Assembly: GCA_934636245.1 (NCBI GenBank)
Contig: CAKUAI010000003.1
Location: forward strand, 124,001 to 188,000
DNA: 64,000 bases
Direction of reading: 5' to 3'
Origin: an uncultured Coriobacteriales bacterium
GTDB taxonomy: Bacteria; Actinomycetota; Coriobacteriia; Coriobacteriales; UMGS124
Under the pieces are notes generated by a model. That model ran no database searches, was not told where the DNA came from, and was given only the letters and a program-made list of their open reading frames with translations. The position numbers were made by a program, and so were the translations under genes. Of the stretch, positions 7,252 to 16,579 are shown piece after piece; position 1 is the first letter of the stretch, and every line of letters begins with the position of its first letter.

Positions 7252-10200
7252 CTACGTCTCCTTTTCCTTGTTAACTTTCAAGTCTTCCATCATCTGGTGC
7301 GCAGCTTCGGGGCTTATGAGGCGAAGGGAGCAATCGTCGGGTTTGGGGAACGCGAGAAGGGGCAGGCTTCCGTACCAGATGGTCTGCTGGTCGAAAATGG
7401 CATAGCAGCTTGGGCCGGAATGTCCAAGTTCGACGCGGCAGCCACAGTTCGAAAGCCTGTTGAGCGCGTCTGCGGCAACGGTTGCCTTTTGAACGAGGCA
7501 GGTGGCGGTTATTCCTCGCTGCGTTGCATCCAGCAGGGATGATTCCAACCGCGTTACCAGGGTTGCGCTGACAAAGGGCGCGGCGATGATGATGCTGCGC
7601 CTCGCTTCGCGGATGTCGTGCACAAACGTTGCCAGGAATCTCTCTGCTGTTATAAATGCGCTGGTACCAGCATTGGTGGAATTCGATTCTGCGGTGGGTC
7701 CGGCAGTATCACCTGGCTTTTGCCAATCGCTTCCAATCGGCTCGTACCCGAGTCTCACGTATGTCTTGAGGCGCTTTTTGTACATCCGCTCAAGCATGGG
7801 AACGTTCAGGTCGACATAGTCGTACACGCGCACGTCGGTTTTGCCCTCCGAAGTGCGATGAAGGCGACCCGACTGTTGGGTGACGTTGCCGCTCCAGGAG
7901 ATGGGCGTGGAGAGGAAGAGTGCGTCGAGGTTGGGCATGTCGAAGCCTTCTCCCAGGTAGCTTTCAGTGGCAACGAGGGAAAGCGACTGTTTCGTTGATG
8001 CCTGCAGCGCCTCAGCAATAGCCTCGCGGCGCTGGCGCGGGGTCCCTTCGCCCACGAGCAGCCGCACTTCGGCTCCGCCTTCCTCAATCAATCGCGCCAG
8101 TTCGCGTGCGTGCTTCTTGCGTTTGCTCACCACGAGGGGCGTCCTGCCTTCGTGTAGTGCGTCAAGCACGTCTTGGGCAATAAAGCGGGTGCGGTCGGCG
8201 TGATCGCACGCGGCGTCGAGTACTTGCGCAAAAGATGCGTCCTCGGTTAGATTGGGGAAGTGCATGGCTACATAGCGCGTGACGAGGTGGCGAGCGAATC
8301 CCTGCTCGGCCGCCTGGGCCCGCACGTCGATGCTGTGGCGTACAGGCCCGCAGAGCATGGTAACTATGGGGTCGAGTCCGTCGGCGCGTTTGGGTGTGGC
8401 GCTCAATCCGTATACCCGTTGCGCCCGCACCGCCTTGAGCACGCGCTCAAGCTGCGGTGCCGCGGCGTGGTGGCATTCGTCGCAGATTACAAGGCCGTAG
8501 TTCTGAACGAGGTCTTTTACCTGGCGCTCTCCGGGTATGTCTGATTTTTCAAACAGGGATTGGAACGTTGCGACATCGACAAGGCCACTCGGTGCTGTTT
8601 TGCCTGCCCCTATCGCGCCGACGAGGGGTCGTTTCTTTTTACTCAGGTTGCCTTTCGGGGTGAGCTGCGGCGGCCGCGTGTCCTGAATCTCTAGAAACTC
8701 GCCGAGTTGTTCGACCCACTGTTCCAACAAGGGCGTTCTGGGCACGAGGACAAGGGTCGGAAGCCCCAATCGTGCAATCAAGCTTGCCGCAACGACCGTC
8801 TTGCCAAATCCCGTGGGGGCGCAGAGGATCCCGGTGTCATATTCCAGCAGCGCCTGAGCTGCATCTTCTTGGGCCGGCCGCAGCCTTCCGGCAAACTCTG
8901 CCTTAATGCGCCCTTCGGAAAACCGTTCGTCGAGAATCGTATATGCTGCGCCAGATTCCTCAAAAAGAAGAAGGAGATTCTCCTTGCAGCCACGCGGCAA
9001 GGTGATGCAATCGCTGCGGTCCTCGGACAGATCGATGACGCGCGGCTTTCTCCAAACAGACTGGTGCATGGCCTGCGCGCGATAAAACTCGGGATTGGCG
9101 AAAGCGGCAAGCCGGCGAATGCGGTTGCATGCGGCGGCCGAAAGGCCTTCCAGGGGGACATAGACCATGTCGGATTCCGTGAGCACGGTAAGGGCCGGGA
9201 AGTCTTGCGGTGTGAGAGGATGCTTGGGTCGGCGCATGAACGAGCGCGCTCTCCCAGATTGCTGCGCCGGGGATGTTGTGTCTGCTGAGGGGGCGGAGAA
9301 CCCGGCACACTCCTTATCTAGCTGCGTATATGCGAACGTCCCCAAGAGACCACCCGTGCGTTTTCTACATATAGCGACGGAGGTTTCGGCCTGCTTCTCC
9401 GTGACCTTTCGGATGCGAGAAAGAAATTCCCATTGATCGGGATAGGGGTTGAAGGCGTCGTCGACAAAGACCGAGTTGCCCTCGCGCTGCGCCCGGCCTT
9501 GGAATGGAAGGGAGATAAGGTTGCCAAAGCCACCTTCTACCAGCGTGTCTTGGGTGGGAAAGAGCCGGTCGTACGCATCGAGGCGCATGGTTTTGGATAG
9601 GCTGCACGCTAAGGTTATGAGCGCACAGCCCAAGTTGCGAGCGAGCTTTGCTGTGACCGGCTCCTCAAAAAACAACCATGCATGGCCGCCGTTGCCGGAC
9701 CGCGACCGCTCCACGGCGATATCGAGGTCGAGTTGGCGTCCGGCATCGCGATATGCGGCCACGTTTTGCTGCCAACCGGTATCGTCGAAGTCGGCGACAA
9801 GAACGGAGGTCTCACAGTTTTCATCGGTCACATAGAGCCCCACGACATCGCGCAGGCGGTCATCGGCTCCCCTGAAATGGGCGATCAGCACCTGGTCGGT
9901 GAGGGGCTTGAGGTCGCGATTGGGGCAATGGGCGCACAGACCGGAGCTTTTGCGCTTTGTCGGGTTGGCCTTGGGGCAAACGTTTGCTTTCCATTCATTT
10001 GAACAGGCGGGCACATAGGCGATGCCGCCGTCTTTGCGCTGGTAGCCGTGGGCATAGACGTTGTCGCGCCCGTGAAAGAGAGACTGGAACAGGCGCAGCT
10101 TGTCTGCGGTGGAACTCGCCGTAGTGACGATGCCTTCGGACTCGGCCCATTCCGAAAGGTCGGCAGCTCCCTGCAACCATTCGTTTTGAGTGGCGTAAAG

Positions 10201-10344
10201 CACGGTTTTCTCGGATGTATCGGGGGCAGACTGCTGACATGCTTCGCAGATTACAATGGGTTCGCCGTGCCCAACATGTGAGATGCACCGGCTGAGCGCG
10301 AGGCGTCGTCCGTTGATGAGTGCGTGCTTCGGGAGGCTGGGCAT
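7252..10344 (-). CDS. primase-like / SF2 helicase / PLD-like fusion (TOTE-type conflict protein)
   Basis: A 1030-residue multidomain protein. The N-terminal third has Cys-rich segments (CEAC; CPKAN...CAHC) and an archaeo-eukaryotic-primase-like domain with VADFDD (about 181), RSRSGNGGHAWLFF (about 221) and GGFGNLISLPFQG. It resembles the AEP domain of helicases described as TOTE conflict proteins. An SF2 helicase follows, with Walker A APTGFGKT (about 510), DECHH (about 622) and the motif VI-like QQSGRLHR. The C-terminal PLD-like domain reads SCYAIFDQQTIWYGSL where an HxKx4D motif is expected; the His and Lys are missing. The start at 10344 has AAGGAG 10 nt upstream; a TTG start at 10389 is possible. 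No partner genes are adjacent, only repeats. A defence or mobile-element role is inferred. Confidence 0.85.
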   Translation of the reverse strand: MPSLPKHALINGRRLALSRCISHVGHGEPIVICEACQQSAPDTSEKTVLYATQNEWLQGAADLSEWAESEGIVTTASSTADKLRLFQSLFHGRDNVYAHGYQRKDGGIAYVPACSNEWKANVCPKANPTKRKSSGLCAHCPNRDLKPLTDQVLIAHFRGADDRLRDVVGLYVTDENCETSVLVADFDDTGWQQNVAAYRDAGRQLDLDIAVERSRSGNGGHAWLFFEEPVTAKLARNLGCALITLACSLSKTMRLDAYDRLFPTQDTLVEGGFGNLISLPFQGRAQREGNSVFVDDAFNPYPDQWEFLSRIRKVTEKQAETSVAICRKRTGGLLGTFAYTQLDKECAGFSAPSADTTSPAQQSGRARSFMRRPKHPLTPQDFPALTVLTESDMVYVPLEGLSAAACNRIRRLAAFANPEFYRAQAMHQSVWRKPRVIDLSEDRSDCITLPRGCKENLLLLFEESGAAYTILDERFSEGRIKAEFAGRLRPAQEDAAQALLEYDTGILCAPTGFGKTVVAASLIARLGLPTLVLVPRTPLLEQWVEQLGEFLEIQDTRPPQLTPKGNLSKKKRPLVGAIGAGKTAPSGLVDVATFQSLFEKSDIPGERQVKDLVQNYGLVICDECHHAAAPQLERVLKAVRAQRVYGLSATPKRADGLDPIVTMLCGPVRHSIDVRAQAAEQGFARHLVTRYVAMHFPNLTEDASFAQVLDAACDHADRTRFIAQDVLDALHEGRTPLVVSKRKKHARELARLIEEGGAEVRLLVGEGTPRQRREAIAEALQASTKQSLSLVATESYLGEGFDMPNLDALFLSTPISWSGNVTQQSGRLHRTSEGKTDVRVYDYVDLNVPMLERMYKKRLKTYVRLGYEPIGSDWQKPGDTAGPTAESNSTNAGTSAFITAERFLATFVHDIREARRSIIIAAPFVSATLVTRLESSLLDATQRGITATCLVQKATVAADALNRLSNCGCRVELGHSGPSCYAIFDQQTIWYGSLPLLAFPKPDDCSLRLISPEAAHQMMEDLKVNKEKET

Positions 10345-10479
10345 GGCTGCTCGTCTCCTTCCCCAGGGGGTATGGCCGTTGTTGTGCAATTGTAGCAGGC
10401 GGCCGGGGCGATTAAAGTAGAGAGACGGCTTGCTCTTGGTGAATTACCCGCAAAGCAGTGTCGCACAGTGGCATTCGGC

Positions 10480-10560
10480 AATACAAAGGGGCGGGTGCAT
10501 TGCGTCATTTGACTGGTAGACGACTTGGGATGACACGTTGTACCCGTCCCTTTCGTTATT
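10480..10560. repeat. inverted pair of REP-like elements
   Basis: AATACAAAGGGGCGGGTGCA with its following TTGCGTCATT (10480-10509) is followed, after TTGACTGGTAGACGACTTGG, by an inverted partner ending CCCGTCCCTTTCGTTATT. The layout matches a BIME (paired REP) and is repeated at 15133-15213. Single REP-like copies lie at 10825, 15381, 18465 and 22254. Confidence 0.65.
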
Positions 10561-10561
10561 G

Positions 10562-10633
10562 TTGGCGGGCGACTCGATTGGAATGGCAGTGATCAATGGT
10601 TGCGTCTGCGGCTGGGTAGTCGCCGCGCTGTAG
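10562..10633 (+). pseudogene. vestigial 3' end of a flavoprotein gene
   Basis: The frame reads LAGDSIGMAVINGCVCGWV and ends VAAL-stop. It aligns residue for residue with the last 23 codons of flavoprotein B (LAGNSIGMAMTNGYVCGQV and onward). Upstream sequence is REP-like DNA, not coding. It is a short footprint left by a duplicated or lost paralogue. Confidence 0.75.
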
Positions 10634-10824
10634 CTTGCGAGGGCTTCGGCCTACTTTTCGTTCCGAGAGGCTTGCGTGCTCCGGCATGCATCGCTTTTGG
10701 ACGCCTTGCAGGTCAGGGCCTGTGTTTTAGATAGCCGCGGGACGCCGTTTCCCGTGCAATCAATCGTTCCCGTTCAGGCGCACACGCGGCGCTTGGACGG
10801 GGGTGATCTGCGTTTGGGGCTGTT

Positions 10825-10860
10825 GGAATGACGCAAGGGGACGGGTGCAATGTGCCGTTT
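10825..10860. repeat. REP-like element
   Basis: GGAATGACGCAAGGGGACGG then GTGCAATGTGCC: the REP-like core with imperfect flanking arms. It precedes R1 copy 3 by 60 nt, as at 15381-15417. Confidence 0.55.
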
Positions 10861-10919
10861 CTCGGGTCAGATGATGGTTTTGGAGCAACGTCGAGGAGCG
10901 GCGATTGAACGGGGCCTCC

Positions 10920-11060
10920 AAAAATGCCGCATGTTTGCGTTTTAATCTGGCCGAATGGAGTAGCCAGCTATCCGCGCTTATCGTTTTGCCTGGTAGCCGG
11001 GTTGCCCCTTCTGCTGCCTACTCCGCTTGCTAAATTAAAACGCAAACATGCGCGATTTTT
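10920..11060. repeat. long-hairpin element R1, copy 3
   Basis: AAAAA, arm ATGTTTGCGTTTTAAT, inner GTAGCC, central GCCTGGTAGCC, inner CTACTCC, arm ATTAAAACGCAAACAT, TTTTT. The spacing matches the other copies. It lies about 190 nt upstream of the LuxR gene at 11253. Nothing else is seen in 10634-10824 or 11061-11252. Confidence 0.8.
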
Positions 11061-11252
11061 CTGTCACCCGACCAGCCGTGCTACAGGCGACCTGCCTGCA
11101 GGGCCCTCTTATGCGTTGGGGAAGTGCTCGCATGAGCTGTTTTCGGTAACGTAGGGAAGGAACGCCTTTTGGCCCAAGCCACCCTCTTTATATACTCTCC
11201 AGGTTACTGAGTCGTATCATTGCATCGACTGTTGTGATGACGGGGGAGTGGT

Positions 11253-12734
11253 ATGGGCACTGAAACGATCGGCAATCTTCAAGATGAACCGCGCAAGAAT
11301 GCTTTCAAGTCTCCAGAAGTGCTTGCTGCCGTACTTTGTATTGCCTTGCAGCAAATGGGTACCGCATTGCTTACCTCGACATATGCTCAGAGCGCCGGTG
11401 CTGTTTTTGCATGGGAGGCTCCGATATCGTTCGGCTTCTCCGTTGTGCTCATTGCGATGCTGTACGTTCTCGTGTCTCGCTATCCCGGCAAAATTGCCGA
11501 CAAGGCGTGGACGTTGGTCGGTGTGTTCGTCAACATACTGGGTGTATTTCTCATGGCGTTGTCATTGCGCACGGGTAGTATCGCCCTTGTCGTCGCGGGC
11601 GGTTGCCTGCGCGGGGCGGGCGGAGTGTGGACCATGTATATGGTTGGCCTGCTGCTTGTCGATATCGCTCGCACATACAGCGTCGCTGCCGTGCTTGGTG
11701 TTCTGGCGGCGGGCTGGGTTTTGGCCCTCCCAATTGAGGCGGCTGTTGCGAGCTTTACTTTAATGGGCAAGCTTGCCGTCGTTGCCTTCGTTCCCGCAAT
11801 ACTTGCAGTGCTGGCGTTCCCTGGATTTCATCGCGCAACTTTGCCCGCGCGTACTGCCGAGGCAAGCGCGAGCATGCGCGTGACTGAGCCTAAGTCGTTC
11901 ATTCCCTTGAGCAGCACTGTTTTCGTAATGCTTGCGCTACTCAAGACTGCATTCTGTTTTGCGTCTGATTTTACGCGTGCCGAGGCGGATGTGCGTTTGC
12001 CTGTCCTCATTGCGTTTGTGATTTGCGTTTCCGCAGTGACTGCGTTGCTTTCAGTGAGAGCCCGCCACGGCCGGCCGGTTCTGGGACTGCTCTACAGGAT
12101 TACGCTTATCTGCGTGTTGACCGGATTTCTGCTTTATATTCCACTGGCTTTGGGGCCCTCGTCCATATCAACTTGGGGAGGCATTGCGCTGGGCATGGGA
12201 GGAGATCTGGCGCGAATCTTGTCCTATGTGCTGCTGGTCGAAATCGCAAAACGCAACCCTATTGACGCTCCGGGCGTTTGCCTCGTTGTGACGGGGGCCA
12301 ACACGCTCGGCGGTCTCATAGGAACTTTGTTTTCAAGCCTTGCAGCATCACTTTTGAATTCCCCTCTCTCTTATCAGTTGCTGCTCATTCTACTTGTTCT
12401 GGTTGTCATTGTTATAAACCTTGCCATGCCCAATGCGCTCGCGTTCGACGAGACGGTCAATGAGGTCGATTGCCCAAGCGAGGCTTCTGGCGCGGGTCTT
12501 ATCGCGTCCTTTGAGGAATCCGTTTCGAAGTTGGCCGATAGTTTTGCCTTGACTCCGCGCGAGGCTGAGGCCATGGCCTTGCTTGCCCGGGGCCATGGAG
12601 CCCAATCTATTCAGGAGCACATGGGGATATCGCATAACACGGTGAAGATGCACATTCGCAATGTGTATGCCAAGCTTGGTGTGCACTCGCGCCAGGAGCT
12701 CATTGACTTGGTCGAGGGCAACACGACGGCCTGA
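11253..12734 (+). CDS. membrane-embedded LuxR-family transcriptional regulator
   Basis: A 493-residue one-component regulator. Residues 20 to about 400 are a polytopic membrane region of roughly twelve hydrophobic segments, and the last 65 residues are a LuxR/GerE HTH (LTPREAEAMALLARGHGAQS, then ISHNTVKMHIRNVYAKLGVH). GGGGGAG 4 nt before the ATG sets the start. The membrane part has no recognisable sensory domain and presumably detects a ligand in or across the membrane. It lies 268 bp upstream of, and co-directional with, the flavoprotein at 13003, its likely target. Paralogues in the window: 18513-19970, 46742-48259 and 60603-62114. Confidence 0.9.
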   Translation: MGTETIGNLQDEPRKNAFKSPEVLAAVLCIALQQMGTALLTSTYAQSAGAVFAWEAPISFGFSVVLIAMLYVLVSRYPGKIADKAWTLVGVFVNILGVFLMALSLRTGSIALVVAGGCLRGAGGVWTMYMVGLLLVDIARTYSVAAVLGVLAAGWVLALPIEAAVASFTLMGKLAVVAFVPAILAVLAFPGFHRATLPARTAEASASMRVTEPKSFIPLSSTVFVMLALLKTAFCFASDFTRAEADVRLPVLIAFVICVSAVTALLSVRARHGRPVLGLLYRITLICVLTGFLLYIPLALGPSSISTWGGIALGMGGDLARILSYVLLVEIAKRNPIDAPGVCLVVTGANTLGGLIGTLFSSLAASLLNSPLSYQLLLILLVLVVIVINLAMPNALAFDETVNEVDCPSEASGAGLIASFEESVSKLADSFALTPREAEAMALLARGHGAQSIQEHMGISHNTVKMHIRNVYAKLGVHSRQELIDLVEGNTTA

Positions 12735-13002
12735 TATGCGCTTTTTGGCATACACCCCTGGCGGGTGTTGCGGTCTTGAGGCCGGTGATGTTCTACGATG
12801 CTGACTGGAAAGCATGGCCACATACCGATTGCCTTGCTCTTAAACATAGTTATTTACCAGGCAGTTTAATAAATACATCCCTCCTGGGTGTGTTGAAGTC
12901 CCTGTAGCGGAATAGTGTTCGAGATGTTAGGCGCAGAAAAGGGCGCCTGTCAGACGGCCATCTGGGGCTCTCTGGCAAAACTTCCGTGAAAGGGATGCTG
13001 AT

Positions 13003-14994
13003 ATGTCCGGAAATGTTTCTCGCCGTTCGTTTGTAGCCGCTGCGGCTGGTACTGCGGCGCTCGTCGCCTCCGGTTCGGCTGTTGCCCTGGCTGACGATTT
13101 GGCTGGAGTCGCCGATGGTACGTACACCGCCACACGTTCTGGTATTGGCGATGTTACCGTGACGCTTGTCATCGGCGACGGTGCCATCACGGATGCCCAG
13201 GTTGATGTTTCCGGTGAGACGAGCTTTATCGGCGCACAGTTCGGTGACCTTTATGCCTCCTCTATTCTTGATGCTCAAGGGGCGGAGTTTGACACTACGA
13301 CGGGTGCCACGATTACGTGTGATGCCGTGAAGCGCGCTGTGGTTGATTGCATTGCGCAGGCAAAGGGCGAACAGGCCCCCGTGTCTTCGGTGGTCGACGA
13401 CGCTACGGATACCGACTGGTTGGGTAGCGAGCCCGCGATTGACGAAGCAGGCGTTACCGAGACGTGGGACACCGACATTCTTATTGTGGGCGCGGGCAAC
13501 GGTGGCCTCACTGCTGCGGCCTACGCCGCAAAGAACGGCCTTAATTTCCGTTGCATCGAGAAGTATTCAAGCCCTCAGGACGTACGCGGTTGGTACGGTG
13601 TCGTAGATTCCGCCGATGCCGCGGCTGCCGGCGCTGTGCCCATGGACCACAAGAAGCTCCTGTCTGAGATCAGCCGCTATGCAAGCGGCAAGTGCAACCA
13701 GCGAGTTGTGAAGATGTGGATGGACGAGTCCGCCGATATGCAGGCGTTTGTATCGAGCATTCTGACGGCCGATCCGTATAAGGCTTCCGTTGCTGTCACG
13801 ACGGGAGAGGAGGCCTCTTGGCCTGCAGAGTGCGCTCAGGAAAATACCGACTACATGTTCCCTGAGATGGAGCACTTCTGGAACGCCTCCGATCCGTCGC
13901 AGCGTGTCCCGCGTTTGGGGATTTTTGCCGAGGTGTGCGAGGAGGCTGGCACGCCTGTGGACTTTAACACCGCCATGGTCAAGCTGGAGAAGGACGCCGA
14001 TGGCCGCGTAACTGGCGTCATCGCTCAGAATCAGGAAGACTATCACCTCATTCGCATCAATGCGGCCAAGGGTGTGCTGCTCGCTTGTGGCGGTTATGCG
14101 GGCAATCCTCGCATGATGCTTCAGCTTGACCCGCTTGGTGCGGCCGTCACTACTGCCGCCAGCTATAGCCCGCGTACGCACGGCGATGGAATCCGCGCAG
14201 CTGTTTGGGCCGGCGCTGATATCGACCAGGAAGGCGCGCCCATGCTGTTTGACCGCGGCATTGTTGAGCCTGGGGTAAACGGTGGTTATATCGAGAACGC
14301 CAAGGCCTTCGGCGGGCGCGAGTTCCCCGGTACCGTGAAGCAGTTCAACCCTGGTTCGCAGCCTTTCCTTAAGGTGAACCGCGACGGTGAGCGCTTCATG
14401 AACGAGAGCCAGCCCTACAATGACGCTTCGTTTGCCGCTTATAACCAGCCCGGCCATGTGTACTGCATGGTGTTCGACGGTAATGCCCAGGCGGATGTCG
14501 AGCGCTTCCATACCATCGGCTGCTCGGCTGGTACCCGCAACATGGGAATCGAGAATATTATGAGTCAGCAGCTGGAGAGCGGCCTGGTAAAGCAGGCCGA
14601 CACGCTGGAGGAGCTGGCTGACGCGTTGGGCTTTGTGGACGAGGCCAAGGAGGCCTTCCTGGCCACGTGCGATCGCTACAACGCCCTGTATGACGCCCAG
14701 GAAGACGAGGACTTCGGCAAGGCGTCTGTGCGCCTGTCCGAGCTGCGTACTGCTCCGTTCTATGGGTGCTGGCTCGGCGCTTCGTTGCTTACGACTATCC
14801 AGGGCGTGAAGATTAACGAAAAGGCCCAGGCCATGGATAAGGACGCTCAGCCCATCGAAGGCCTGTATGTTTGCGGCGATAACTCCGGCAGCTTCTTCGC
14901 CAACAACTACCCCTGCCTGATGCCCGGTATTGCGTGCGGCCGTACGATGACCGAAGCAATCAAGGCCGTGAAGCAGATGGGCGGCTTGGAGTAA
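13003..14994 (+). CDS. exported flavoprotein C: FMN-binding domain (N-terminal) + FAD reductase
   Basis: 663 residues. The signal contains SRRSFVAAAAG (Tat). Residues about 37-120 are an FMN_bind domain ending FDTTTGATITCDAV, where the Thr of the (S/T)GATxT motif is the expected site of covalent FMN. The FAD_binding_2 part begins at GAGNGG (about 162-167) and has FLKVNRDGERFMNE and the C-terminal loop GDNSGSFFANNYPCLMPG. In known reductases of this architecture the FMN domain passes electrons to FAD, which reduces an enoate-type acceptor. It is closely related to flavoprotein D, where the FMN domain sits at the other end. RBS AAAGGGA. A terminator follows at 15078. Substrate unknown. Confidence 0.92.
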   Translation: MSGNVSRRSFVAAAAGTAALVASGSAVALADDLAGVADGTYTATRSGIGDVTVTLVIGDGAITDAQVDVSGETSFIGAQFGDLYASSILDAQGAEFDTTTGATITCDAVKRAVVDCIAQAKGEQAPVSSVVDDATDTDWLGSEPAIDEAGVTETWDTDILIVGAGNGGLTAAAYAAKNGLNFRCIEKYSSPQDVRGWYGVVDSADAAAAGAVPMDHKKLLSEISRYASGKCNQRVVKMWMDESADMQAFVSSILTADPYKASVAVTTGEEASWPAECAQENTDYMFPEMEHFWNASDPSQRVPRLGIFAEVCEEAGTPVDFNTAMVKLEKDADGRVTGVIAQNQEDYHLIRINAAKGVLLACGGYAGNPRMMLQLDPLGAAVTTAASYSPRTHGDGIRAAVWAGADIDQEGAPMLFDRGIVEPGVNGGYIENAKAFGGREFPGTVKQFNPGSQPFLKVNRDGERFMNESQPYNDASFAAYNQPGHVYCMVFDGNAQADVERFHTIGCSAGTRNMGIENIMSQQLESGLVKQADTLEELADALGFVDEAKEAFLATCDRYNALYDAQEDEDFGKASVRLSELRTAPFYGCWLGASLLTTIQGVKINEKAQAMDKDAQPIEGLYVCGDNSGSFFANNYPCLMPGIACGRTMTEAIKAVKQMGGLE

Positions 14995-15077
14995 AAAGCA
15001 GCTTGCGTCGCGGCCTTGTCGCACCTGTTTTTGAATAACGTCAAGCCGTGCACGCATATTTGTTTTAGATTGCTAGG

Positions 15078-15112
15078 CGCCCCGGTGGATTGAATCCCAT
15101 CGGGGCGTTTTT
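15078..15112 (+). terminator. intrinsic terminator of flavoprotein C
   Basis: CGCCCCG and CGGGGCG, with further GGTGGATT/AATCCCATC pairing inside, then TTTTT. It lies 84 nt after the stop codon. Confidence 0.85.
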
Positions 15113-15132
15113 AGCTAACAAGCTAAGTTTAC

Positions 15133-15213
15133 GAGACAAAGAGACGGGTGCACTGTGTCATTTGACTGGTAGAGGCCCTGGTATGACATGCTGTACCCGG
15201 CCTTCTCGTCATT
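15133..15213. repeat. inverted pair of REP-like elements
   Basis: GAGACAAAGAGACGGGTGCA (from 15133), spacer TTTGACTGGTAGAGGCCCTG, then an inverted partner running from TATGACATGCTGTACCCGG to TCGTCATT. It parallels 10480-10560. Confidence 0.65.
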
Positions 15214-15214
15214 G

Positions 15215-15286
15215 CTGGCCGGCAACTCGATCGGTATGGCCATGACCAACGGTTATGTCTGCGGCCGGGTAGTCACCGCGGTGTAG
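15215..15286 (+). pseudogene. vestigial 3' end of a flavoprotein gene
   Basis: The frame reads LAGNSIGMAMTNGYVCGRV then VTAV-stop. It is nearly identical to the last 24 codons of flavoprotein B and unlike the end of the neighbouring flavoprotein C. REP-like DNA replaces the rest of the gene upstream. Confidence 0.78.
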
Positions 15287-15316
15287 GTTGCGCTGGCCTC
15301 GCCTTTGAGTGATTGG

Positions 15317-15362
15317 TCGACCCCGCTCGAGCACTGCGAGGAGCGTGCTTGGGTAGGGTCGA
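15317..15362 (+). repeat. hairpin repeat R3, copy 2
   Basis: Shares TTGAGTGATTGGTCGACCCC and the following bases with 6572-6629. The right arm is degraded (TAGGGTCGA instead of GCGGGGTCGA). Confidence 0.6.
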
Positions 15363-15380
15363 TCTGCGTTTGGGACTGTT

Positions 15381-15417
15381 GGAATGACGCAAAGGGACGG
15401 GTGCAATGCGTCATTCC
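15381..15417. repeat. REP-like element with perfect stem
   Basis: GGAATGACGCA (15381-15391) and TGCGTCATTCC (15407-15417) are perfectly complementary over 11 bp around AAGGGACGGGTGCAA. This is the best-preserved of the REP-like copies. Similar GACRCAAGGGGACGG palindromes in other bacteria are associated with IS200-like (RAYT) transposases; none is present here. Confidence 0.7.
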
Positions 15418-15451
15418 GCAGTGATGTGGGAGGCTGGCGGTTGGGCCAGCC

Positions 15452-15594
15452 CAAATAAGACGCGAGTTTGCGTTTTAATCTGACCGGGTGAGGTAGCGGG
15501 TTGCCTGTGCTCGGCGTTTTGCCTGGTAGATAGGTTGCTGTTTTGGCGAGCTACTCGGCTTGCTGAATTAAAACGCAAACATGCATGATTTTTT
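15452..15594. repeat. long-hairpin element R1, copy 4
   Basis: Arms AGTTTGCGTTTTAAT and ATTAAAACGCAAACAT, inner GGTAGC and GCTACTC, central GCCTGGTAGATAGG, and a terminal TTTTTT. The internal part is nearly identical to copy 2. It lies 175 nt upstream of the next gene, with a TATAAT at 15723-15728. Confidence 0.8.
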
Positions 15595-15768
15595 ACCGGC
15601 TCCCGGTTGGTTGCGGGGCCGTTGGACCTCGAGCTGCTTGTTCCTCGTGTCCGGCGCGCCCGGTCATGCTTCGCCTCCATTACGTTTCGTCCCCACTGGC
15701 CGGCGCCGCCTTCCTGCGCGTCTATAATGCCTCCTGGCAAGACCCTGATCTGGGAGAGAGGACGCACA

Positions 15769-16395
15769 ATGAAGGTTCTGCTTGTAAACGGAAGCCCGCG
15801 GGAGAACGGCAACACCTCGGTGGCGTTGGCGGAAGTGGCCCGTGCGCTTGAAGCCAACGGCATCGAGTCGCAGGTGTTTTGGCTCGGCACCAAGCCCATC
15901 AACGACTGTATCGCCTGCGGTAAGTGCTCTGAGCTGGGCGGATGTTGTGTCATCGGCAACGACGTGGTGAACGAGTTCATCGAGGCCGCCCGCACTGCCG
16001 ACGGCTTTGTGTTCGGCACGCCCGTGTACTACGCACACCCCACGGGCCGCATTCTCTCGGCGCTTGACCGCGCGTTCTACGCAGGCGGCAGCGCCTTTGC
16101 CCACAAGCCCGCGGCTTGCGTGGCCGTTGCCCGCCGCGGTGGCACCACTGCCTCGTTTGACGTGCTCAATAAGTACTTCACCATCAAAGAGATGCCTGTG
16201 GTTTCCTCCACGTACTGGAACAATGTGCACGGTTGCACGCCCGGCGAGGCTGCCCGGGACGAGGAGGGCCTGCGTACGATGCGCAACCTTGCCTCCAACA
16301 TGGCGTGGCTCCTGCGCTGCATCGAGGCCGGTCGCGCCGCGGGCATCGAGACGCCGCAGGCCGAGAGCGGCCCGTCGACGAACTTCATTCGATAG
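15769..16395 (+). CDS. iron-sulfur flavoprotein / NADPH-dependent FMN reductase-like
   Basis: A 208-residue cytoplasmic flavodoxin-fold protein. The FMN phosphate loop is GSPRENGNTS (about 8-17). CIACGKCSELGGCC (about 48) gives the compact C-X2-C-X2-C-X5-C pattern of Isf-type iron-sulfur flavoproteins, with a probable 4Fe-4S cluster. FGTPVYYAHPTG is the second flavin loop. Start: the ATG at 15769, preceded by GGGAGAGAGG. The longer frame from 15607 overlaps repeat DNA and is rejected. It probably shuttles electrons from ferredoxin or NAD(P)H to a flavin or quinoid acceptor. The paralogue at 31120-31989 has the same motif plus a Tat signal. Confidence 0.88.
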   Translation: MKVLLVNGSPRENGNTSVALAEVARALEANGIESQVFWLGTKPINDCIACGKCSELGGCCVIGNDVVNEFIEAARTADGFVFGTPVYYAHPTGRILSALDRAFYAGGSAFAHKPAACVAVARRGGTTASFDVLNKYFTIKEMPVVSSTYWNNVHGCTPGEAARDEEGLRTMRNLASNMAWLLRCIEAGRAAGIETPQAESGPSTNFIR

Positions 16396-16579
16396 TCTAA
16401 AGGCCTTACCAACCTTGCGGGCCCCGGCCGGCAGGTACTTGCAGCTTGCAGGTCGGGGCTCATGCTTCCGCGACGTCCTCAGCGCCTCCCCTCTGCTTCT
16501 TTTGTCCTTGTTGGACTGATGCGCCTGCCAGGCGCTATCATGGGCTGCTTGACAATTATGAGGCAAGGCAACGGAGGGC

